Below, in pieces: positions 27,900 through 37,148 of a stretch of 64,000 bases of DNA (position 1 is the first letter of the stretch; each line of letters begins with the position of its first letter). The notes under the pieces were generated by a model. The model was given only the letters and a program-made list of their open reading frames with translations, did not search any database and was not told the DNA's origin. Both the position numbers and the translations under genes were made by a program. Source of the DNA: CAZBMD01 sp964493325 (GTDB taxonomy: Bacteria; Babelota; Babeliae; Babelales; RVW-14); NCBI GenBank assembly GCA_964493325.1, contig CAZBMD010000001.1, positions 1-64,000 on the forward strand, written 5' to 3'.

Positions 27900-28805
27900 A
27901 TGAAGATTAAACATTTCTTAATTATGGCCTGCAGCTTTTTTGGCATCACCATTATGTCCAATATTTCTAGCAAAACCACAGATTCTATAACAATACCTGA
28001 TATTAAAACCAAAAGTTCTCCAAAAACTATCTCGAAACTCACCGCCAAGGAACTACATGAACTGGTCAAGCACATCGATAAAGATGTTGTTATTTTTGAT
28101 CTTACCGGTGTACTACTTCACCCTAGTAAACGCTTTATTTTTTCAGAAGTAGGCCCATGGGAACTCTTCAAATATTGTATTTTAAATTTCCAACTTCCTT
28201 ATTCAGTCTTTCATAGACTCACTAATTTTCTAGAAAAACTTGCGCCAACAGCTTCTGAAAAAAAATATTTTTACAAAGATCAAATTCTCCCAGAAATCAT
28301 CTGCCAATGGCAGAAGGGAGAACTTAATAGTCATGAGATTTTAGAGATCATAAAACAAAAATGCGAGTCTGAAGAAATGAAAACTTTCTTTGCAAGCGCT
28401 GCCGAAAAAACCCTTATTCTCAAGATGGCAAACATCATCTTTACCCCAAAACTATTAGCAAAAAAATCAATAAAACGAATTGAATCAGGCATAGCCATAC
28501 TCAAAGCCTTAGCAAACAAGCGCAACGAGCACGGCGAAAAGCGACACACCATTCTGGGGCTTTCGAACATGGAAGAAGAAATTGTCAAAGAAGTTCACAA
28601 TCTCCACCCAGATATATTTGGCTGCTTTGATGGCATGATGATCTCAAGTGCAGTTCATATGATGAAGCCTGATGAGGAAATTTATCAGCATTTTTTAAAG
28701 ACGTTTAATCTTAACCCAAAAGATTGCATCTTTTTTGATGATCAAAAAGAAAACATTGTTGCAGCAGAAAAACTTGGTATTCAGTCAATACAATTTGTCG
28801 AATGA
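27900..28805 (+). CDS. HAD-superfamily protein with N-terminal signal or anchor
   Basis: The 301-residue protein has the HAD fold: motif I is VIFDLTG with nucleophile Asp67, but the usual second Asp is Thr69; the late acidic motif CIFFDDQKENIVAAEKLG is clear. Loss of the second Asp removes the usual acid/base of HAD phosphatases, so the activity may differ (dehalogenase-like, phosphotransfer or none). The N-terminal MKIKHFLIMACSFFGITIMS looks like a signal peptide or membrane anchor. The ATG at 27900 is chosen by AAAGGGGAAG upstream; an open frame continues into the preceding gene and is not used. Confidence 0.8.
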   Translation: MKIKHFLIMACSFFGITIMSNISSKTTDSITIPDIKTKSSPKTISKLTAKELHELVKHIDKDVVIFDLTGVLLHPSKRFIFSEVGPWELFKYCILNFQLPYSVFHRLTNFLEKLAPTASEKKYFYKDQILPEIICQWQKGELNSHEILEIIKQKCESEEMKTFFASAAEKTLILKMANIIFTPKLLAKKSIKRIESGIAILKALANKRNEHGEKRHTILGLSNMEEEIVKEVHNLHPDIFGCFDGMMISSAVHMMKPDEEIYQHFLKTFNLNPKDCIFFDDQKENIVAAEKLGIQSIQFVE

Positions 28806-28806
28806 A

Positions 28807-28834
28807 GCAACATCGGGATTAATCCCGATGTTGC
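28807..28834. terminator. 28-base perfect palindrome, bidirectional terminator
   Basis: GCAACATCGGGATT is followed directly by its reverse complement AATCCCGATGTTGC. It begins just past the stop of the HAD gene and overlaps the last codons of the convergent permease gene, whose stop lies inside the palindrome. No strong T-run follows on either strand, but the location between converging genes fits termination. Confidence 0.6.
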
Positions 28835-30078
28835 AATAGATAGAAAATTATTCCAAGAACCATTGTTCCAAGGAAAGGAACAATGTACCACCAACCGGCA
28901 GCAAGTAAATTATTAGTACAAATGCCAATCAACAAGAAACAGCTCACCAAGGCACAAAGAGCGGTGGCACTGCGCTTGATTGTAAGAAAAGCAAGCACGC
29001 TAAGTAGATAGGCAACCATAACGCCAAAATCACCAATGGTGATAAGATAGGAACCTTTTTTTACAAATACCAAAAGTCCAATAACTAAAGCAGATTGAGC
29101 AAGAACGCATACCCAAGGGGTATAGTTTTTGTTCAGTTTTATCAAATGAGATGACCAGAGGATATTTCTCTCCTTGGCAATCGCATACAAATTCCAATTG
29201 TTATAATAAAACATTCCATAAAATCCGCCCAAAAAAGATGACAAAATTGCTAAATAAATTATGCCATTTCCCCAGTTAATGATCATAGGATTGGATATCA
29301 GACGCGGCAAAATTGTCATAAATGGATCAGCGCCCTTATCTGTTTGAATAAACAAAAGCATGAGCTGCAACAATGTATAAACTGACATGATAATGCCAAA
29401 AGACCACAAAATAGCACGCGAACCTTTATTATCTTCAATTTTATCAGCAATAGCACAACAAGCTTCAATACCAATGTAAGCAAAAAGAACAAGAGGGATA
29501 GAATCGAACAGCCCAGAAACATCAAAGGATGTTGCAAAAAAATCATGAGTATCAAAAAGAAGCGGTGCCGCAACGATAATCAGAATAAACGGGATTGCTT
29601 TCATGACAGCAAAAAAGATTTGCGCCCGCTCCAAAAACTCGATATTCATCAAGTTAAAAAAGGTAAACAAAACTACAAGAACAACATCAAACCATAATCC
29701 TGACGAAATTCCTTTGCTTGTAAAAAATTGCTGCACAGAGCCAATAGCCTGAAATTTTTTACTAAAAACATGGATGACGGCAGCATTGCCAGCAACCGTT
29801 CCAATAAAATATCCCCAGCCACTACAAAAGCCCCAAAAAGCTCCCAAGCAGTGGCGGCTGTAAACATAAATGCCACCTTCAGTTGGATAGATTTTGGCCA
29901 ATTTTGAAAATACAAGCACAAGCGGAAGCAACAAAGCCCCACACATGAGCCAGGCAAGAGGAGCTAGAAGACCACTCATTGCTGCAATTTTTGGAGCGCC
30001 CAAAAAAAAGGCGCTCCCAATTACAATATTTGCGTTTATGAGAACTGCAATCCAAAATGGAATTTTTGGCTTATTCAT
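28819..30078 (-). CDS. APC-family amino acid permease
   Basis: This 419-residue polytopic membrane protein has about 12 hydrophobic segments. The start PFWIAVLINANIVIGSAFFL with the helix-1 break (IGSAFF) and ALVLVFS...YPTEGGIYVYSRHCLG in helices 2-3 are typical of the APC superfamily (amino acid-polyamine-cation transporters). The second gene of a two-gene operon: the first permease ends three bases upstream. The substrate is not predictable. Its relatives at 30.1-31.4 kb and 52.9-54.1 kb have the same architecture. Confidence 0.88.
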   Translation of the reverse strand: MNKPKIPFWIAVLINANIVIGSAFFLGAPKIAAMSGLLAPLAWLMCGALLLPLVLVFSKLAKIYPTEGGIYVYSRHCLGAFWGFCSGWGYFIGTVAGNAAVIHVFSKKFQAIGSVQQFFTSKGISSGLWFDVVLVVLFTFFNLMNIEFLERAQIFFAVMKAIPFILIIVAAPLLFDTHDFFATSFDVSGLFDSIPLVLFAYIGIEACCAIADKIEDNKGSRAILWSFGIIMSVYTLLQLMLLFIQTDKGADPFMTILPRLISNPMIINWGNGIIYLAILSSFLGGFYGMFYYNNWNLYAIAKERNILWSSHLIKLNKNYTPWVCVLAQSALVIGLLVFVKKGSYLITIGDFGVMVAYLLSVLAFLTIKRSATALCALVSCFLLIGICTNNLLAAGWWYIVPFLGTMVLGIIFYLLQHRD

Positions 30079-30081
30079 AGA

Positions 30082-31389
30082 TTAGATACTCGCTGTATGC
30101 GTACGCTGTTTTTGAATTTTAAACATAGCAAAACCAAGCCCCAAACCAACAACAAGCGGTGCTGCATACATCAATCGCATCATCGTGTCATCGCCAATTG
30201 ACATCCAGTTGTAGTAGGTCAGGAGACCAAGTGATGAAAACGCTAGTAAAGAGATGAGAATATTTGAGTATGATTTTCTTCTGCAATGCACTACAAGCAT
30301 TGATAAGAGTGTCATGAAAAAGGCGATACTAATGCCCAAATTGGTAAACGCTATAAAAACATTGGTACTGGTTATGCAGGTTATCAACAGAAGCACAACA
30401 ACGCTATGAAGTACTGCAATCAATACCGGTCTGTTGTTTTTATTCGTTTTTACCAGCGTAGATGAACCAAATAAAAACTTTTGTTTTGCAAGATTTTGCA
30501 TGTTCGCAATATTAAACAGCGACACCCCATAAACCGAATTTACAAAGCTTAGCAGAAAAATATAAGCAATAGCTGTTTGAATTATGGCAGTTACAGCAGG
30601 TGCAAACCCAAGAAAACTTGGAAACGCTACCGCACCAAGGCTCCCAAGATTTTCAACTCCCATGATATGCATCAAACTGAGATGAAAAATCGTGTACAAA
30701 ATAGCTGAAATAATAAACGCAGCCATGATGACACGCGAAACCTGAGCTGGTCCGCCTTTAAGTAAATGCCCAATGCCACAGCAGCTCTCCCAGCCATTAA
30801 AAGCAAAAAGGGCAACCGGTACCGTGTACCCAACATTGATCAAATCTGAAGGCTTGAGCATCAAGCTTGGGTTCCAGTAAAAAATGATTGCCGCCACAAT
30901 AAAGAAGAGCGGGGTTAGCTTGAGCAAGGTAGCTCCGCTTTGGACCTTGCTAATCACTTCAATACTCAAAAGGTTTAAGGCTGCTAGCGCCATAACAACA
31001 AAGATATTAAAAAGCATTGGATAAGCTGCAATCCAAGACAGGCCAATAGGCTCTTTGATCAGTGCATCACGAATAACGGTGATAAGCGTGCCAGCGGTCC
31101 CAAGGTAACCAAGCAAGTATCCCCATGTAGCCAAAAATCCAGCCGATTCTCCCAAACCTTCTTTACAATAATGATAAAAACCGCCTTCTCCAGGGAAAAT
31201 ACGTGCAGCTTGGGCAACAACCCAAATGATAGGAAACAGTAGAAGCGCTGCAATTGGACACCCCAAAAAGCCAAGCGTACCAGCTCGAGCGGTCATAATC
31301 TGTGTTCCAACAAAAATGCCAACTCCTATGATAATGTTCATACTCATGAGTACGGCGACACTAAACGAAATCTTTCCTGTGTTTGCCAT
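30082..31389 (-). CDS. APC-family amino acid permease
   Basis: This is a 435-residue polytopic protein. Helix 1 reads SVAVLMSMNIIIGVGIFVGT with the IGVGIF break characteristic of APC transporters, and RIFPGEGGFYHYCKEGLG matches the conserved helix 3 region of its neighbours. The ATG at 31389 is preferred over one eight codons upstream because AAGGA lies five bases before it. It is the first gene of the pair. Import of host amino acids is a reasonable inference, though the specificity is unknown. Confidence 0.88.
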   Translation of the reverse strand: MANTGKISFSVAVLMSMNIIIGVGIFVGTQIMTARAGTLGFLGCPIAALLLFPIIWVVAQAARIFPGEGGFYHYCKEGLGESAGFLATWGYLLGYLGTAGTLITVIRDALIKEPIGLSWIAAYPMLFNIFVVMALAALNLLSIEVISKVQSGATLLKLTPLFFIVAAIIFYWNPSLMLKPSDLINVGYTVPVALFAFNGWESCCGIGHLLKGGPAQVSRVIMAAFIISAILYTIFHLSLMHIMGVENLGSLGAVAFPSFLGFAPAVTAIIQTAIAYIFLLSFVNSVYGVSLFNIANMQNLAKQKFLFGSSTLVKTNKNNRPVLIAVLHSVVVLLLITCITSTNVFIAFTNLGISIAFFMTLLSMLVVHCRRKSYSNILISLLAFSSLGLLTYYNWMSIGDDTMMRLMYAAPLVVGLGLGFAMFKIQKQRTHTASI

Positions 31390-31546
31390 GATAATCCTTA
31401 TTAGATTAAACAAATAACCGTCGAATACTAAGCAGTATAAGCCCTTGAAGCCATTAAAACAACATCAGCGGTTTTCTTGACCGTTCTTAAGCCAATTGTT
31501 TAAAGTGGAAAAATATGTTTTTACTTTTTCAAGCAGGGGGAATCTC

Positions 31547-32521
31547 ATGAAACAACGTTCTTTTTATGCGCTGCTTATCATTCTTTTTTGTTTTACAGTC
31601 CACACAGTTACACCAGCAACAGAATATTACATCCTGAACCATGATTCTATTACCACTTTCCTAATAAAACATGGACTTAATTTGGATATTTTCCTCAAAA
31701 GCCTTTCTCAACGCCTTGGTAATATGGATTTTACTGAGGGCACAGAACTTCTTGAAAATGAACTGGCAAGAGTTCGCCAACAGATTATCTCGGTTGCAAC
31801 ATCAGTTGCATACCAACATGCAGGCCAACCCGGAAGCAATTTCTTGCGCCGCATTAAAAGCTCAGACCTAAATATCTTAACAAAACTTTCTGATGCGCAA
31901 AAATTGCGCCTCCATAACAATAAACCAGATGAGGAAGAGGGACAGAACCAAGCTATTTCTATAACTCTAGGGACAGATGAAGATTACAAAGAAATATTTA
32001 ATGCTATTGCAACAACAGTAAATTACTACTTAACAACAGACAACCTTATTGAAAATGTTTGTAATGATGATGAAATTCAAGATGAAAACGAATGTGTGAA
32101 AATTAAAATTCCTCGCCTTGGCATTTTGATTGAACATATAACAGATGAAGAATCAAACAATATCGTTATTTCTTACGCACCAGTTGCTGCAAATTTTCAA
32201 ACATCAAGCTTGGTGCGACGCGTAAGTAATAAATTTGGATTCATGAGCCTTGTTGAAGATGCGCTTACTCCTATTGACTTTGGTGATCAAAAACAACCAC
32301 CAGGCATACCAGGCGACCTTAGCCAGATACAAAGCCCTGCTCAACCAAATCAAATAACATCAGTAAAACATATTCCTTTTTGGAAGATTGCTCACAAAAT
32401 TATGGTCGTCCTTATCCTGGTCGCTGTCGCCATAATTTTTATCATGCAAATTGTTGATAAAAACACTTCCTGCCAAGATGGAAAACTCAAGTACAATGGG
32501 AATGGAACCTTTAGCGGTTAA
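31547..32521 (+). CDS. Hypothetical exported protein with C-terminal membrane segment
   Basis: The 324-residue protein has an N-terminal signal (FYALLIILFCFTVHTVTPA) and a hydrophobic helix near the end (KIMVVLILVAVAIIFIMQIV, residues about 285-305), followed by a short tail with one Cys. The ATG at 31547 has AGGGGGAATC upstream; the frame extends 17 codons further but without a ribosome site. The middle contains acidic loops and no known motif. Topology would be a periplasmic domain tethered at its C-terminus. Confidence 0.65.
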   Translation: MKQRSFYALLIILFCFTVHTVTPATEYYILNHDSITTFLIKHGLNLDIFLKSLSQRLGNMDFTEGTELLENELARVRQQIISVATSVAYQHAGQPGSNFLRRIKSSDLNILTKLSDAQKLRLHNNKPDEEEGQNQAISITLGTDEDYKEIFNAIATTVNYYLTTDNLIENVCNDDEIQDENECVKIKIPRLGILIEHITDEESNNIVISYAPVAANFQTSSLVRRVSNKFGFMSLVEDALTPIDFGDQKQPPGIPGDLSQIQSPAQPNQITSVKHIPFWKIAHKIMVVLILVAVAIIFIMQIVDKNTSCQDGKLKYNGNGTFSG

Positions 32522-32582
32522 AAAAAATGATAGAAAAGAGAGATTGAATAAACTGAGATTCTTGACCTTTATGGTTTCTATC

Positions 32583-32610
32583 TTGAAAAATTAGTTCCGT
32601 GTGCTACGAT
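32583..32610 (+). promoter_or_regulatory. Possible promoter of the foldase gene
   Basis: TTGAAA (32583-32588), 16 bases, then TACGAT (32605-32610), about 105 bases before the foldase ATG. It is a moderate sigma-70-type match only. Confidence 0.3.
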
Positions 32611-32714
32611 GATTCATATTTTGTACTTGGCAGTAGACAGACAAGGCGTCTCTACGTATTTCTTTTGCAGTTCGTCCAAACAAAAGTTTTTTTTAAAATA
32701 AGGATGGTATTCGT

Positions 32715-33734
32715 ATGAAAAACTCTGTTCTTTTTGCCACAAGAAGCACGGCTCTCTTCATCTCTTTAAGCTTTCTTTCAAGCTGCACCATACTAGACAG
32801 CTTTAAGAAACCAAAAGCTCCTGTTGCATCATCTGAAAGCTCTTCAACAGACAACTCAACCGTGCTTTGCTCTATCGATGGCAAACCTGCTATTCGAGAA
32901 ACAGATTTCATGAATAACCTCAATCAAATGCTTCAGGCAAACCCTTATTTCCGTGGAGCTGGAGCCGACGCCCTACCAATGGCAATTAAGCGTAAAGTGT
33001 TTGACGAATTGGTAAAACAAGAATTGATTATTGCCGACGCTACAAAAAATAACGTCGAGAACGATGTTGAGTTTCAAAAAGCGTTTGAAGATATGAAAGC
33101 ACAAATCAAACGTATGCTGAAAGTTCAGTTTTTTGAAAAGAAAATTTTTGATGGCATCAATATAAAATCAAGCGATGTTTCAAAATACTTCAATGAAAAT
33201 AAAGATAAATATGTCAAAGTTCCAGGGGGCGTTCTTGTTACCTCAGTTGTATTTGACGATGAAGCAACAGCAAATGAATTCTTGAATGAAGCCAAAGCTA
33301 ACAGTGATCAATTTGAACAAATTGGCAAGTCTGTTGAAGGCGGAACGTTCAAAGATTTTGGTCGCGTAGGCAAAGAAGCTCGTGGTTTTACCCTTAACGA
33401 CGTACCGGCAGCTCTCAAAGATGCAGCATTAAATATGAATAACTTACCAGGTATTGGCAAAGTAAAAGTTGGCAAACAGATCTATGTATTCAAAGCATCA
33501 GATCGCAAAACAACAACCTACTTTGAACTTGATGAAATCAAGCCGCAAATTGAAGCTCTCTTGAAAAACAACACATTCAAAGATGTTATTGATTCGACAC
33601 TTGAAGGAATTAAGAGTGGACACAGCGTATCTGTTAACGAAGAATACTTCAAAGATACAAATCCAGCTCAAGACAAAGAACTAACAGATGAAATTCTTAA
33701 CGACAACATGCCAGATGCAATGGCTGCTGTATAA
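32715..33734 (+). CDS. Lipoprotein foldase, SurA/PrsA-type peptidyl-prolyl isomerase
   Basis: The 339-residue protein has a lipoprotein signal ending in LSFLSSC. Then follow a SurA-like helical N-domain (residues about 55-160, with KRKVFDELVKQELIIADA), a parvulin-like core (about 165-265, with GGTFKDFGRVGKEARGF and the LPGIGKVKVGKQIYVFKASD ending), and a C-terminal helix. Such proteins chaperone exported or outer-membrane proteins. The parvulin active-site pattern is weak, so isomerase activity is uncertain. A related gene follows 110 bases downstream. Confidence 0.82.
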   Translation: MKNSVLFATRSTALFISLSFLSSCTILDSFKKPKAPVASSESSSTDNSTVLCSIDGKPAIRETDFMNNLNQMLQANPYFRGAGADALPMAIKRKVFDELVKQELIIADATKNNVENDVEFQKAFEDMKAQIKRMLKVQFFEKKIFDGINIKSSDVSKYFNENKDKYVKVPGGVLVTSVVFDDEATANEFLNEAKANSDQFEQIGKSVEGGTFKDFGRVGKEARGFTLNDVPAALKDAALNMNNLPGIGKVKVGKQIYVFKASDRKTTTYFELDEIKPQIEALLKNNTFKDVIDSTLEGIKSGHSVSVNEEYFKDTNPAQDKELTDEILNDNMPDAMAAV

Positions 33735-33755
33735 CAGATCCTGTTAAAAAAATTC

Positions 33756-33787
33756 AAAGGCGAGCCTTAAAAAGCTCGCCTTTTTTT
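33756..33787 (+). terminator. Intrinsic terminator after the lipoprotein foldase gene
   Basis: AAAGGCGAGC (33756-33765) and GCTCGCCTTT (33774-33783) form a GC-rich stem followed by a run of T. It lies 22 bases after the stop codon. Confidence 0.92.
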
Positions 33788-33845
33788 CTGCCTTGTCTTA
33801 CGCTACTCCCTAAAAGGCCACAGGATCTCTGTAAACAAAGGAATT

Positions 33846-34790
33846 ATGTTCATGAAAAAATTAGTCATTATTTTTTGTCTCTCTTCTTTTTTACTTGCTT
33901 CCCAACAATTGGATGCAAAAAAACGTAAAGAAGATAAACCTACCGTTACCAAAATTGAACCACTGCATTCGCCTGAGCACACCAAGAAACAATCACTCAA
34001 CAAAAAAAACCATCAATCAGAAGCCAAACGCTGGCCAATCAACCGCATAGTAAGGCGCGTAAATGGAGCCAATATACTGCAATCAGACCTCGATCAACCT
34101 CGTCTCGTCAAAGAGGGTGGTACCTGTTCACTTGAAGAATTGACCGTAGAAGAACTTCTTGTCCAGCGCGCATCCGAAATGCATATGCTTCCAACACCTG
34201 CAGATATTGATAGACAAATTCTTGCGTTTAAAATGAATAACAATCTTGCCAACAAAAATGACGAAGAGTTTGAAAAAGCATTGAAAGAGTTTGGGTTTAC
34301 CCTGCCTCAATACAAACTTCAACTTGGACGACTTATCGCCGCAGACAACGTACGCAGAATGGAAATTAGCGAACGCATTGTCATCACCTCTCAGGAAGTA
34401 GAAAATTATCACACCAAGCACCCTGCAAAGACCAAAGAAAAATTTTGGATCAAAATTTGTACAATTCCCCATGAAGAGATGGAAGATCCTACTAAATTTT
34501 TAAACTCAAATAATGCTTCATGGAATGACCTTGGCTGGATTGAGCAAAGTGATATTGGCGAGCACTTCTCATCAATATTTTCACTACAGCCAGGCCAGAC
34601 ATCAGAACCAATAAATGTTGATGGTAATTACAAAGCAGTCAAATTAGTTGAAAAAGAAGAAGCCCGTGAGAAAACATTAGATGAACGCTACATCAAAATA
34701 GAACGTAAGTTGCAAGAAAAAAAGAGGGCAAAATTTTTAGACAGCTTTGAAACTGAATTAAAAGAGAAAGCATTTATTTTGGACATGTAA
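33846..34790 (+). CDS. SurA-like periplasmic chaperone
   Basis: This 314-residue protein begins with a signal peptide (MKKLVIIFCLSSFLLASQQLDA) and a basic linker. The core starts at INRIVRRVNGANILQSDLDQ, the typical SurA N-terminus, and continues with helices (VEELLVQRASEMHM...DIDRQILAFK). A short parvulin-like segment is near the end (NDLGWIEQSDIGEHFSSIFS, LQPGQTSEPI). It probably escorts outer-membrane proteins. AAGGAATT precedes the ATG. The paired foldase upstream has its own terminator, so each may be expressed separately. Confidence 0.82.
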   Translation: MFMKKLVIIFCLSSFLLASQQLDAKKRKEDKPTVTKIEPLHSPEHTKKQSLNKKNHQSEAKRWPINRIVRRVNGANILQSDLDQPRLVKEGGTCSLEELTVEELLVQRASEMHMLPTPADIDRQILAFKMNNNLANKNDEEFEKALKEFGFTLPQYKLQLGRLIAADNVRRMEISERIVITSQEVENYHTKHPAKTKEKFWIKICTIPHEEMEDPTKFLNSNNASWNDLGWIEQSDIGEHFSSIFSLQPGQTSEPINVDGNYKAVKLVEKEEAREKTLDERYIKIERKLQEKKRAKFLDSFETELKEKAFILDM

Positions 34791-34821
34791 CAATTGTTTA
34801 TCATAAAAAAAGGTTAACGTA

Positions 34822-35610
34822 ATGAAGATCTCTATAAAAAAATCGTTAGCAGCATCACTCCTTATTCTTTTATCTTTCCCTACAGCAAAACCAATCAGCG
34901 AAGGCACAGCGGATCTGACAGCCGCTCTCGGCGGAGTTGTTGCTGGGGGCATAGGCGGCGCTGCCGCGTATGCAGCTCTTGCAAGCAATTTACCCAACTC
35001 TGATCTGAATGCTCCCCTTGCTGTGGTTGCAGCTCTAGGATCAGGAGCGCTAACATGGTGGTGCCTGTCTAAGATTCTTTTTCAATACACCCCACGCGGG
35101 AAATATCAACAAGCAGCAAAAAATGTACGCACAGCGGAGCTTGACACATTCATTCAAAATAATTTTTCTTGTGCTCAAGATGTTATTGGTCACGTTAATA
35201 TAAAATTTGGAACCAACTGGCCCTTGGTCCTTGCAAGGCGCCACCTGAATAACATGGTCTCAGACTTAAGCAATGCCTACGAATTATTGGACGAAGCCAT
35301 GGAAACGCTTCGAGGGGATAACAACAAAAAAAGTGATGCGCTCTTTAATAAATGTAATGATTTATACAACAGAATACCTGCAATCATTATCACCATAGAA
35401 GAATTGATGAAACCAATTATCAATCATAATGATTTTCAACATCAAACAAAGATTTATGAAAATCATGTAGAAGCCGAGCGCCAGCGTCAATTTGAGCGTG
35501 AAAAGCAACAACGCGAGTATGAACAAAAACGCAGAGAAAAAGAAAAAGAGCGTGAGTTTAAACAGAACGTTCTTCAAAACACCAACCATCAGGTTGTTGT
35601 AAAAATCTAA
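34822..35610 (+). CDS. Small membrane protein of a local three-member family, with Arg/Glu-rich tail
   Basis: The 262-residue protein shares its layout with the next two genes: a signal peptide ending in a KP(I/L) motif (LLILLSFPTAKPISEG), a Gly/Ala-rich hydrophobic hairpin (residues about 30-80), an RGKYQQAAKNV-type turn, then a soluble helical domain. It alone adds a C-terminal charged helix (FEREKQQREYEQKRREKEKE). The family is unknown to me. The AAGGTTAACGT region before the ATG gives a fair ribosome site. The gene ends in a strong terminator. Confidence 0.65.
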   Translation: MKISIKKSLAASLLILLSFPTAKPISEGTADLTAALGGVVAGGIGGAAAYAALASNLPNSDLNAPLAVVAALGSGALTWWCLSKILFQYTPRGKYQQAAKNVRTAELDTFIQNNFSCAQDVIGHVNIKFGTNWPLVLARRHLNNMVSDLSNAYELLDEAMETLRGDNNKKSDALFNKCNDLYNRIPAIIITIEELMKPIINHNDFQHQTKIYENHVEAERQRQFEREKQQREYEQKRREKEKEREFKQNVLQNTNHQVVVKI

Positions 35611-35614
35611 TATC

Positions 35615-35651
35615 AAAAAGGCCTGGAAGACTTTTAATTCCAGGCCTTTTT
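35615..35651 (+). terminator. Intrinsic terminator
   Basis: AAAAAGGCCTGGAA (35615-35628) pairs with TTCCAGGCCTTTTT (35638-35651), just after the stop of the preceding gene; the 3' arm ends in five T. Confidence 0.92.
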
Positions 35652-35773
35652 ATTTCTCAAAATATTCTCTCATATATCTCTGTAAAAGCTTGATTTATAA
35701 GGGTCTTTTGCTATCTTCTGGCAACAAATAGCAAAGACAGAGTAAACAACTTATTATTAAATAGGATTCAAAA

Positions 35774-36451
35774 ATGAAATTACCCCGTACAAAAATTTTA
35801 GCAGCACTCCTGATTATCTCTTTTTCGTTGCCAGCAAAACCTCTTTCTGATAATCAAGTTGGTGTAATAGCACTTACAAGTGGGCTAGCAACGGCTGCTT
35901 CTATAGGCATCTTTTCATATAACTTCCCAGAAAAGTTACCCACAGATGCTGCCTTTGCCATTGGTCCAATCGCGGGAATGCTGGCTGGATTTGCTATTAC
36001 CATCGCACTTGACTCATGCACCGCAAGATATAGGTTTAAACAACTATCAAAAGCTTTAAATCTTTTAGAGATTGATCATTTTTTGATAAAAAACTTCTCA
36101 ACGCCAGAAGATCTTATTCAATACATGAATGAATCATTTGGTGGAGAGTTGCCACTTGTTGATGGGTACAATCATCTTAAAGACTTGCTTAAACAAAGTA
36201 TTTACCTAGAAGCAAACTTAAGAGAAACTTTTATTGAGCTCAATAAATCTAGTTCGCAATACTCCTCGTGGGATGGCAAACATCACATTGAAAAAATACT
36301 AAAAATTATTGATAAGATTAAATTGCTCATAATCCTTCTTGAGAAAGACAATGATTTCCTGCAACAAAAAACCATTTACATAGCTAATATCAAACAACAA
36401 ACAGGCATGACTGCGACTGCCAACATAAAGAATGTTGCTGTAAAAAACTAG
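35774..36451 (+). CDS. Small membrane protein of a local three-member family
   Basis: This 225-residue paralogue starts with a signal peptide ending SLPAKPLSDNQVG, followed by two hydrophobic segments (about residues 28-75) and a soluble domain with the shared elements FSTPEDLIQYMNESFGG and LPLVDGYNHLKDLL, matching SPEAFLKYVSESFD and WPLIAAHNHLEEML in the next gene. No known domain. The 10-base gap to the next gene implies an operon. Probably a periplasmic or surface membrane protein; nothing indicates an enzymatic role. Confidence 0.65.
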   Translation: MKLPRTKILAALLIISFSLPAKPLSDNQVGVIALTSGLATAASIGIFSYNFPEKLPTDAAFAIGPIAGMLAGFAITIALDSCTARYRFKQLSKALNLLEIDHFLIKNFSTPEDLIQYMNESFGGELPLVDGYNHLKDLLKQSIYLEANLRETFIELNKSSSQYSSWDGKHHIEKILKIIDKIKLLIILLEKDNDFLQQKTIYIANIKQQTGMTATANIKNVAVKN

Positions 36452-36461
36452 GAAGCTATCA

Positions 36462-37139
36462 ATGAAAAAATTCCAAGCAAAGACTTTTGCGGCATTGCTC
36501 ACCATGGGTCTTTTCTCTGTCCCCGCAAAGCCCCTTACCCAGGCCCAAGCTGGTTTAATTTCTGCATCAACAGGAGTGGGTGTAGGAATTATAACGGCGG
36601 TTCTAGAATATAAACTCATGATGAAATATAAGGTAGACGACGCAGCCTGGATCTTTGCAAGTCTACTTCCGCTGACTACAGCATCAATTGCTTTTGTATC
36701 TCTACTTATCCAACTCGAGGCTCACACGCCAAGGGGTAAGCTTGCTAAAATAGCACACGACGTAAAGTCCTTAACCTTTGATCCATTATTGCTTGGTAAA
36801 TTCGCTTCACCAGAAGCATTCTTGAAATATGTCAGCGAGTCATTTGATAAAAAATGGCCATTGATAGCCGCTCACAATCATCTTGAAGAGATGCTTGTAC
36901 AGATTTCTGGTATGGACAAAATCCTGCGAACCATTTTTATAAATAATCCTCCAATCCATCACCTACTTGCTAAAGAATGGAAGGATGTATTAAAAAAAAA
37001 TTTGCGCATTATTCAGGAAATTAAAACACTCATGGGTTATCTTTGCGATCACCCTGATTTTTGCGAGCAGAAAAAGCTTTACGAAGTTGGCCTCAAACAA
37101 AAAGCAGGCATGGCTCTTGAGAACCATGCCCAAATCTAA
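36462..37139 (+). CDS. Small membrane protein of a local three-member family
   Basis: This third copy has 225 residues: signal peptide (FAALLTMGLFSVPAKPLTQA), a two-helix hydrophobic region with an acidic turn, the HTPRGKLAKIAHDVKSL motif shared with the 34.8-kb copy (YTPRGKYQQAAKNVRTA), and the soluble domain ending KQKAGMALENHAQI, similar to the end of the 35.8-kb copy. The clear shared motifs show tandem duplication and divergence. Its stop lies 9 bases from the converging MscK-like gene, with no obvious hairpin between them. Confidence 0.65.
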   Translation: MKKFQAKTFAALLTMGLFSVPAKPLTQAQAGLISASTGVGVGIITAVLEYKLMMKYKVDDAAWIFASLLPLTTASIAFVSLLIQLEAHTPRGKLAKIAHDVKSLTFDPLLLGKFASPEAFLKYVSESFDKKWPLIAAHNHLEEMLVQISGMDKILRTIFINNPPIHHLLAKEWKDVLKKNLRIIQEIKTLMGYLCDHPDFCEQKKLYEVGLKQKAGMALENHAQI

Positions 37140-37148
37140 TTGATTAAA

